DNA of 64,000 nt, from contig NZ_BMUG01000001.1 in NCBI RefSeq assembly GCF_014650075.1, positions 1,087,547-1,151,546 on the forward strand, in the 5' to 3' direction. The notes beneath the pieces are model-generated. The model did not search any database. It saw nothing but the letters and a program-made list of their open reading frames with translations, and had not been told where the DNA came from. This DNA comes from Streptomyces microflavus (GTDB lineage Bacteria > Actinomycetota > Actinomycetes > Streptomycetales > Streptomycetaceae). Shown here piece by piece: positions 58,642-64,000 of the stretch (position 1 is its first letter; every line of letters begins with the position of its first letter). The translations under genes and the position numbers were made by a program.

Positions 58642-58805
58642 CCGGCCTCAACACCATCCTGATCGTCGTCGGCCTCTTCCTGGCCGGCGGCGTCTACTCC
58701 TTCGCCAAGCAGGGGATGCCCAAGGGCGTCATCGTGCTGCTGTCGATCGGCTCCGTGATGTGCCTGGTGGCGGGCATCCTGCGGATCCAGGGCCTGTGGG
58801 ACTGA
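58638..58805 (+). CDS. Small two-helix membrane protein in the his operon (55 residues)
   Basis: It starts GTGACC overlapping the hisB stop by GTGA and ends 13 bp before hisH. Two hydrophobic stretches, [23 protein letters not shown] and [21 protein letters not shown], suggest a hairpin in the membrane with a short basic turn (KQGMPK). It is kept within a tightly packed histidine operon but is no known histidine enzyme. Function is unknown. Confidence 0.8.
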   Translation: MTGLNTILIVVGLFLAGGVYSFAKQGMPKGVIVLLSIGSVMCLVAGILRIQGLWD

Positions 58806-58818
58806 GGACAGGTACGTC

Positions 58819-59463
58819 ATGAGTGAGAACCAGAAGAAGGTCGTCGTCTTCGACTACGGCTTCGGCAACGTCCGCTCCGCCGAGCGGGCCCTCGCCCACG
58901 TCGGCGCGGACGTCGAGATCACCCGCGACTACGACCGCGCGATGAACGCCGATGGGCTGCTCGTCCCCGGCGTCGGCGCCTTCTCCGCCTGCATGGACGG
59001 GCTGAAGCGCGCCCGCGGCGACTGGATCGTGGGCCGCAGGCTCTCCGGCGGCCGCCCCGTGATGGGCATCTGCGTCGGGATGCAGATCCTCTTCGAGCGC
59101 GGCATCGAGCACGGCGTGGAGACCGAGGGCCTGGACGAATGGCCCGGTACGGTCGGACCCCTGAAGGCCGACATCGTTCCGCACATGGGGTGGAACACCG
59201 TCGAGGCCCCCGAGGACTCCCGGCTCTTCGCGGGCCTGGACGCCGACGCGCGCTACTACTTCGTGCACTCCTACGCGGCGCACGACTGGTCCCTCGAAGT
59301 CACCAACGCCAAGATCCGTGCCCCCAAGGTCACCTGGGCCACGCACGGCGAACGGTTCGTGGCGGCCGTGGAGAACGGCGCGCTGTGGGCCACCCAGTTC
59401 CACCCCGAGAAGTCCGGCGATGCCGGCGCCCAGCTGCTGACCAACTGGATCGAGACGCTGTAA
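58819..59463 (+). CDS. hisH: Imidazole glycerol phosphate synthase, glutaminase subunit
   Basis: A 214-residue class I glutamine amidotransferase supplying ammonia to HisF. The nucleophile Cys is in [15 protein letters not shown] near residue 82; the His and Glu of the triad are in [14 protein letters not shown] near 195-200. [23 protein letters not shown] at the N-terminus is typical. The ATG has GAGGACAGG upstream. Confidence 0.96.
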   Translation: MSENQKKVVVFDYGFGNVRSAERALAHVGADVEITRDYDRAMNADGLLVPGVGAFSACMDGLKRARGDWIVGRRLSGGRPVMGICVGMQILFERGIEHGVETEGLDEWPGTVGPLKADIVPHMGWNTVEAPEDSRLFAGLDADARYYFVHSYAAHDWSLEVTNAKIRAPKVTWATHGERFVAAVENGALWATQFHPEKSGDAGAQLLTNWIETL

Positions 59464-60188
59464 TGCCGAAGCTTGAACTGCTCCCCGCCGTCGATGTCCG
59501 TGACGGCCAGGCCGTCCGCCTCGTGCACGGCGAGTCCGGCTCCGAGACCTCCTACGGCTCCCCGCTGGAGGCCGCCCTCGCCTGGCAGAGCGCCGGCGCC
59601 GAGTGGCTGCACCTCGTCGACCTGGACGCCGCCTTCGGCACGGGCGACAACCGGGACCTGATCGCCGAGGTCACCGGTGCCATGGACATCAAGGTCGAGC
59701 TCTCCGGCGGCATCCGCGACGACGCCTCGCTCGCCGCCGCCCTCGCCACCGGCTGCCGCCGCGTCAACCTCGGCACCGCCGCCCTGGAGACCCCGGAGTG
59801 GGTCGCCAAGGTGATCGCCGAGCACGGTGACAAGATCGCCGTCGGCCTCGACGTCCGCGGCACCACCCTGCGCGGCCGCGGCTGGACCCGCGACGGCGGC
59901 GACCTCTACGAGACCCTCGCCCGCCTCGACGCCGAGGGCTGCGCCCGCTACGTCGTCACCGACATCGCCAAGGACGGCACCCTCGAAGGCCCCAACCTGG
60001 GCCTCCTGCGGGACGTCTGCGCCGTCACCGACCGCCCGGTCGTCGCCTCCGGCGGCGTCTCCTCCCTCGCCGACCTCCGCGCGATCTCCCTCCTCGTCCC
60101 CGAAGGCGTCGAGGGCGCCATCGTCGGCAAGGCGCTGTACGCGAAGGAGTTCACGCTGGAAGAGGCGCTCAAGGCGGTAGCCGCATGA
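59463..60188 (+). CDS. priA: Bifunctional phosphoribosyl isomerase PriA (HisA/TrpF)
   Basis: A 241-residue (beta-alpha)8 barrel. The catalytic Asp pair fits [21 protein letters not shown] (Asp11) and [17 protein letters not shown] near 165-180; [20 protein letters not shown] near 125-145 is the loop used for both substrates. Streptomyces and mycobacteria lack a separate trpF, and PriA is known to serve both histidine and tryptophan synthesis. The ATG overlaps the hisH stop by one base (TAATG). Confidence 0.96.
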   Translation: MPKLELLPAVDVRDGQAVRLVHGESGSETSYGSPLEAALAWQSAGAEWLHLVDLDAAFGTGDNRDLIAEVTGAMDIKVELSGGIRDDASLAAALATGCRRVNLGTAALETPEWVAKVIAEHGDKIAVGLDVRGTTLRGRGWTRDGGDLYETLARLDAEGCARYVVTDIAKDGTLEGPNLGLLRDVCAVTDRPVVASGGVSSLADLRAISLLVPEGVEGAIVGKALYAKEFTLEEALKAVAA

Positions 60189-60598
60189 CGGAGCCCACCG
60201 CTTCGGCCTCCGTACGCCGGATCTCCACCGGCGCCCCCTGGGAGGACAAGTTCGGCTACTCCCGCGCCGTCGAGCTCCCCAACGGCCTCGTCCTGGTGGC
60301 CGGCTGCACCTCCGTGGTGAACGGCCAGATCGCCGGAGGCTCCCCGTACGAGCAGACGGTCACCGCCTTCGACGTCGCGTTCGCGGCGCTGGAGCAGGTG
60401 GGACTCGGCCGTGAGGACGTCGTCCGCACCCGGATGTACATCACGCACGCCCGGGACGTGGACGACGTCGGCCGCGCCCACAAGGAGCTGTTCGACGCCG
60501 TACGCCCCGCCGCCTCCATGATCATCGTGTCCGGGTTCGTCGACCCGAGCCTGGTCGTCGAGGTAGAGGTAGAGGCCTACCGGGGAGGCTCCCGATGA
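60185..60598 (+). CDS. RidA-family (YjgF/YER057c) protein
   Basis: A 137-residue RidA-fold protein, a group that hydrolyses reactive enamine/imine intermediates from PLP enzymes. [28 protein letters not shown] starts it, and the substrate-carboxylate Arg is in [17 protein letters not shown] near residue 80. The C-terminal [24 protein letters not shown] matches the family. It lies inside the his operon, overlapping priA and hisF by ATGA, which suggests a link to HisC or nitrogen intermediates (inference). Confidence 0.92.
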   Translation: MTEPTASASVRRISTGAPWEDKFGYSRAVELPNGLVLVAGCTSVVNGQIAGGSPYEQTVTAFDVAFAALEQVGLGREDVVRTRMYITHARDVDDVGRAHKELFDAVRPAASMIIVSGFVDPSLVVEVEVEAYRGGSR

Positions 60599-61350
60599 CT
60601 CTCGCCGTACGCGTCATCCCCTGCCTGGACGTCGACAACGGCCGGGTCGTCAAGGGCGTCAACTTCCAGAACCTGCGCGACGCGGGCGACCCCGTCGAGA
60701 TGGCCAAGCTGTACGACGCCGAGGGCGCCGACGAGCTGACCTTCCTGGACATCACCGCCTCCAGCGGCGACCGCGAGACGACCTACGACGTGGTCCGCCG
60801 CACCGCCGAGCAGGTCTTCATCCCACTCACCGTCGGCGGTGGCGTCCGCACCCCCGACGACGTCGACAAGCTGCTGCGCGCCGGAGCGGACAAGGTCGGC
60901 GTCAACACCGCCGCCATCGCCCGCCCCGACCTCATCCGCGAGATCGCCGAACGCTTCGGACGCCAGGTCCTGGTGCTCTCCGTCGACGCCCGCCGCACCC
61001 CGGAGGGCACCTTCGAGGTCACCACGCACGGCGGCCGCAAGGGCACCGGCATCGACGCCGTCGAGTGGGCGCACCGGGCCGCCGAGCTGGGCGCGGGCGA
61101 GATCCTGCTCAACTCGATGGACGCCGACGGCACGAAGGACGGCTACGACACCGAGATGATCGAGGCGGTACGCAAGCACGTCACCGTCCCCGTCATCGCC
61201 TCCGGCGGCGCGGGCCGGCTCGCCGACTTCGCCCCGGCCATCGAGGCGGGCGCCGACGCGGTGCTGGCCGCGTCGGTGTTCCACTTCGGCGACCTGCGGA
61301 TCTCCGAGGTCAAGGGCGCGCTGAGGGAAGCGGGACACCCGGTCCGCTGA
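60595..61350 (+). CDS. hisF: Imidazole glycerol phosphate synthase, cyclase subunit
   Basis: A 251-residue barrel closing the imidazole ring with ammonia from HisH. The catalytic Asp11 is in [22 protein letters not shown], and Asp130 lies in [14 protein letters not shown]. Phosphate-binding [25 protein letters not shown] and [11 protein letters not shown] are present. Last gene of the his operon, ending 18 bp before a strong terminator. Confidence 0.97.
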   Translation: MTLAVRVIPCLDVDNGRVVKGVNFQNLRDAGDPVEMAKLYDAEGADELTFLDITASSGDRETTYDVVRRTAEQVFIPLTVGGGVRTPDDVDKLLRAGADKVGVNTAAIARPDLIREIAERFGRQVLVLSVDARRTPEGTFEVTTHGGRKGTGIDAVEWAHRAAELGAGEILLNSMDADGTKDGYDTEMIEAVRKHVTVPVIASGGAGRLADFAPAIEAGADAVLAASVFHFGDLRISEVKGALREAGHPVR

Positions 61351-61367
61351 GCGGCTGAGCAGTCGAG

Positions 61368-61403
61368 GCGGTATCACCGGTCTGCCGAGACCGGTGATAC
61401 CGC
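61368..61403 (+). terminator. his operon terminator
   Basis: A perfect 16-bp stem (GCGGTATCACCGGTCT and its complement) around GCCG. The central GTATCA/TGATAC pair is the same hexamer seen upstream of hisD at 55542-55558. Confidence 0.88.
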
Positions 61404-61551
61404 CGATGCGTGACCACGGGACGCACCGTGAGAGTGGCGACCGCCGACGGACGACGACGGCAGCCACGCGGTGCACCCCCGACAGCCCCCGGACGACGGG
61501 CTCGTGGGCCTCGCGTGGTGTGGTTCCCGCCACCACCGAGAGGATCCCCCC

Positions 61552-62478
61552 GTGCAGCAGCACCTCCTCCTCCCCGCACAGCAGCACTCCCCACGCCCGA
61601 GCCGCCCCCGTACGCTCGCAGGCCTGCTGACCGCCGCCGCGGCCACCGCCGGCCTCCTGATGACCGCCCTGGTCCCGGGCGCCCAGGCCGCCGCCAACCC
61701 CTACGAGCGCGGACCGGCCCCCACCAACGCCTCCATCGAGGCGAGCCGCGGCTCGTACGCCACCTCCCAGACCTCCGTCTCCTCGCTCGCCGTGAGCGGA
61801 TTCGGCGGCGGCACCATCTACTACCCGACGTCCACCGCCGACGGCACCTTCGGCGCGGTCGTCATCTCGCCCGGCTTCACCGCCTACCAGTCCTCCATCG
61901 CCTGGCTCGGGCCGCGCCTGGCGTCGCAGGGCTTCGTCGTCTTCACCATCGACACCAACACCACGGTCGACCAGCCCGACAGCCGGGGCCGCCAATTGCT
62001 CTCCGCCCTGGACTACCTGACCCAGCGCAGCTCGGTACGGACGCGGGTCGACGCCACCCGGCTCGGCGTGATGGGCCACTCGATGGGCGGCGGCGGCTCA
62101 CTGGAAGCGGCGAAGAGCCGTACGTCCCTCAAGGCGGCGATCCCGCTGACCGGCTGGAACACCGACAAGACCTGGCCCGAACTGCGCACGCCCACCCTGG
62201 TGGTCGGAGCGGACGGCGACACGGTCGCGCCCGTCGCCACCCACTCCGAGCCGTTCTACCAGTCGCTGCCCGGCTCGCTGGACAAGGCGTACCTGGAACT
62301 GCGGGGCGCCTCGCACTTCACCCCGAACTCGTCCAACACCACGATCGCGAAGTACAGCATTTCGTGGCTGAAGCGATTCATCGACAACGACACCCGCTAC
62401 GAGCAGTTCCTCTGCCCGATCCCGCAGCCGAGCCTCACCATCGCGGAGTACCGGGGCAACTGCCCGCACTCCTCGTAG
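61552..62478 (+). CDS. Secreted cutinase / polyester (PET-type) hydrolase
   Basis: A 308-residue secreted alpha/beta hydrolase cleaving ester bonds of cutin-like polymers. The N-terminal signal peptide ends near AQA at 44-46, and the mature chain starts ANPYERGP. The catalytic triad is Ser177 ([10 protein letters not shown]), Asp223 (GDTVAP) and His255 (SHFTPNS); the spacings 46 and 32 equal those of Thermobifida TfCut2. Oxyanion/aromatic positions are Phe109 (ISPGFT, usually Tyr) and Trp202. The final Cys pair (FLCPIP and GNCPHSS) matches the C-terminal disulfide of actinobacterial cutinases. The GTG has GAGAGGA upstream. Confidence 0.93.
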   Translation: MQQHLLLPAQQHSPRPSRPRTLAGLLTAAAATAGLLMTALVPGAQAAANPYERGPAPTNASIEASRGSYATSQTSVSSLAVSGFGGGTIYYPTSTADGTFGAVVISPGFTAYQSSIAWLGPRLASQGFVVFTIDTNTTVDQPDSRGRQLLSALDYLTQRSSVRTRVDATRLGVMGHSMGGGGSLEAAKSRTSLKAAIPLTGWNTDKTWPELRTPTLVVGADGDTVAPVATHSEPFYQSLPGSLDKAYLELRGASHFTPNSSNTTIAKYSISWLKRFIDNDTRYEQFLCPIPQPSLTIAEYRGNCPHSS

Positions 62479-62522
62479 AACCCGCGCAGCCGGTACGGAA
62501 CCGGCGCGGAACCGTTCTTCCG

Positions 62523-62562
62523 GCGGCTCCGGCACTGTGCCCGCGCACAGCGCCGGAGCCGC
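62523..62562 (+). terminator. Terminator of the cutinase gene
   Basis: An 18-bp stem with one internal mismatch (GCGGCTCCGGC-A-CTGTGC against its complement) around CCGC, 45 bp after the stop codon. Confidence 0.8.
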
Positions 62563-62644
62563 GCGGCTGGGAGCCCGCACCGCCCCGGCCGGGCGGCCGG
62601 ACGCGCACCTTCCGCCCCCGCTCGCACGGTCCTACCGTGCCGAT

Positions 62645-64000
62645 GTGACCTCATCGACGACCGTGCACAGTCCGCCCCGGCTGTACGGCCGCAGCGGTGA
62701 ACTCGCCATCCTGCACGGCATGCTGGCCCGGCTGCGGCAGGGCGACGGCGGCGCCCTCGTGCTGACGGCACCGCCCGGCCTCGGCCGGACCGCGCTGCTG
62801 CGCGAGGCGGCCGCCGCGCACCGGCCCCGGGGCCCGGTGCTGTACGCCACCGCCGCCCCCGCCGAACGCGCCCTGCCCCACAGCGGCCTGCACGTCCTGC
62901 TCTGCCCGGCCCCGGGCCCGCCACCCATGCCGCGCCCCCCTTCCGGCCTCACCCCCGACGCGCTGCTCGCCCGCTTGCGGGAGCTGGGCCGGGAACGCCC
63001 GCTGCTGGTCTGCGCCGACGACGCCCACGCCTGGGACCCGGCCTCCCGGACCGCCCTCAACTCCGCGGCCCGCAGACTGGGCGCGGGCAGCCGGGTCGCC
63101 GTCCTGATCGCAGCGGACGACGGCCCCACCTTCGCCGGACTGCCCGCACTCCGCCTCGGCCCACTGGACGACGACGCGGCGGCCGCGCTGCTGGACCGGC
63201 TCACGGGGGTTTCCGGCGGTGCGGAGGGGTTCGGCGGCCGCGCGGGGGAGGGCTTTGCCGGTGGCGTGGGACTTCCCCGCGGTGCGGAGGGCTTTGCCGG
63301 CGGCGTGTGGCCTTCCGGCGGTACGGAGGGCCCCGGCCGTCGCCCGCACAGGCTTTCCGGCGGTACGGAGGGACTCGACCCGGTCGTCCGCGCCGAGCTC
63401 CTCCGGGAGGCGGCCGGCAACCCCCGCCTGCTGGCCGGGCTCACCGGCCGCCTCACCCCGGACCAGCTCGCCGGGCGCACCCCGCTGCCCTGTCCGCTGC
63501 CGGGCGCCGAGGGCGTGCTGACCGCGTACGCGGACCGCCTTGACGGGCTTCCGGCGCACACCCGCGGGCTGCTCCTGCTGGCCGCCGCCGCCCAGGAGCA
63601 CGAGCCGGCCGGGGCGGGGGCGGATGCCCTGCTCCTGCTGCGCGCGGGCACCCGGACCGGGCTGCCCCGGGACTTCCTGGACGGCGTCCTGTTCGGCTCC
63701 ACCGCGACCGAGGGCCTGCTCCAACGGGCGGGCAGCCGGGTCCACTTCAGCCACCCGCTGTTCGCCCGCGCGGTCCTGCACCACGCCCCGCCCGCCCGCC
63801 GCCGCGCCACCCACGAACTGCTCGCCGCCCTGCTGGCGGAGACCGGGGGCCGCGCCATCGCCGCTGCCGCGTCGCCGCTTTGCGGTGGCCACTCCGCCCC
63901 GCAGGGCGCGCCGGTGCGCTCCGGCGAAGGGCCTGGCCCGACGCCGGACTCCGGCTCCTGTGCTACCTCGTCGGCCCGCCCGGTGCGCTCCGGTGAAGGG
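62645..64000 (+). CDS. Large AAA/LuxR-type regulator, N-terminal part (runs off window)
   Basis: A GTG at 62645 opens a frame that stays open to the window edge, 452 codons. It begins VTSSTTVHSPPRLYGRSGELAILHGML, as in LuxR-family LAL/MalT-like ATPase regulators. The P-loop place reads APPGLGRTALLREA, so the usual Gly and Lys are lost; LLVCADDAHAWD is a good Walker B. A repeat-rich Gly insert (about residues 188-245) interrupts the ATPase region. The last 45 residues change to low-complexity sequence with a repeated PVRSGEG. The C-terminal HTH, if any, is outside. It could be intact or a decaying gene. Confidence 0.68.
   Translation, partial: MTSSTTVHSPPRLYGRSGELAILHGMLARLRQGDGGALVLTAPPGLGRTALLREAAAAHRPRGPVLYATAAPAERALPHSGLHVLLCPAPGPPPMPRPPSGLTPDALLARLRELGRERPLLVCADDAHAWDPASRTALNSAARRLGAGSRVAVLIAADDGPTFAGLPALRLGPLDDDAAAALLDRLTGVSGGAEGFGGRAGEGFAGGVGLPRGAEGFAGGVWPSGGTEGPGRRPHRLSGGTEGLDPVVRAELLREAAGNPRLLAGLTGRLTPDQLAGRTPLPCPLPGAEGVLTAYADRLDGLPAHTRGLLLLAAAAQEHEPAGAGADALLLLRAGTRTGLPRDFLDGVLFGSTATEGLLQRAGSRVHFSHPLFARAVLHHAPPARRRATHELLAALLAETGGRAIAAAASPLCGGHSAPQGAPVRSGEGPGPTPDSGSCATSSARPVRSGEG
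63209..63383 (+). repeat. Degenerate in-frame repeats in the regulator gene
   Basis: Units close to CCGGCGGTGCGGAGGG (also with TACGG) recur about five times, interleaved with GGCTTTGCCGG(T/C)GGCGTG, encoding SGGAEG, RGAEGFAGGV and SGGTEG. They keep the frame and lie in what should be the compact end of the ATPase domain. Confidence 0.75.
63911..64000 (+). repeat. Direct repeat at the right edge
   Basis: The 21-bp sequence CCGGTGCGCTCCGGYGAAGGG occurs at 63911-63931 and 63980-64000, 69 bp apart, differing at one base. Both are in the same reading frame of the regulator (PVRSGEG). More copies may follow beyond the window. Confidence 0.7.

Overview
The window is high-GC actinobacterial chromosome, almost certainly Streptomyces. 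Codons end in G or C, GTG starts are common, and neighbouring genes are often joined by ATGA or GTGA overlaps. The division and cell-wall (dcw) cluster is actinobacterial (rsmH-ftsL-ftsI-murE-murF-mraY-murD-ftsW-murG-ftsQ-ftsZ-pgeF-yggS-sepF-yggT-divIVA) and is followed by ileS, ddbA, lspA, rluD, dnaE and a his operon carrying priA. As far as I can recall this matches the SCO2100 to SCO2048 part of the S. coelicolor core, read in descending order. The species cannot be named from sequence alone.

Layout. 1-8.2 kb: a divergent, degenerate ABC-type ATPase with a TetR-like operator, a HEPN-type protein, a methyltransferase, a DUF3040 membrane protein, then a leftward MoxR / DUF58 / transmembrane transglutaminase operon. 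8.4-27.2 kb: a leftward beta-carbonic anhydrase, then the rightward dcw cluster making peptidoglycan precursors (MurE, MurF, MraY, MurD, MurG), the septal synthase (FtsW, FtsI, FtsL, FtsQ), the Z-ring (FtsZ, SepF) and the polar growth scaffold DivIVA. 27.3-31.0 kb: a dispersed repeat, ileS on the minus strand, and its T-box leader. 31.3-36.0 kb: histone-like/DksA-like DdbA, signal peptidase II, a pseudouridine synthase, an acetyltransferase and a cation/proton antiporter. 36.0-42.7 kb: MscS channel, a hydrolase, a Tat-exported PhoD-type phosphatase, a membrane-anchored DsbA-like thioredoxin with a small membrane partner, and a DUF2252 protein. 42.9-46.4 kb: replicative DNA polymerase III alpha. 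46.5-55.4 kb: a small hydrophilic protein, an NYN-domain protein, an ABC exporter with a possible 36-residue ORF between its subunits, a membrane protein, a second copy of the dispersed repeat, a leftward operon (helical-repeat protein, Lon-N domain protein, YbaK deacylase), and an unusual beta-repeat membrane protein. 55.6-61.4 kb: the tightly overlapping his operon hisD-hisC-hisB-(55-residue membrane protein)-hisH-priA-ridA-hisF. 61.5-64.0 kb: a secreted cutinase/polyester hydrolase of the TfCut2/LCC type and the start of a large AAA/LuxR-type regulator with a degenerate P-loop and internal repeats.

Most of the window is conserved core genome. No prophage, IS element, CRISPR array, rRNA or tRNA was seen. 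The observations most worth a second look are the pair of near-identical intergenic repeats placed between convergent genes (27.35 and 51.15 kb), the PET-hydrolase-type cutinase with Phe in place of the usual clamp Tyr, the ABC-like ATPase lacking canonical motifs, the beta-repeat membrane protein at 53.8-55.4 kb, the repeat-interrupted regulator at the right edge, the coupled 36-codon ORF, and the tandem GNRA-type hairpins before yggT.
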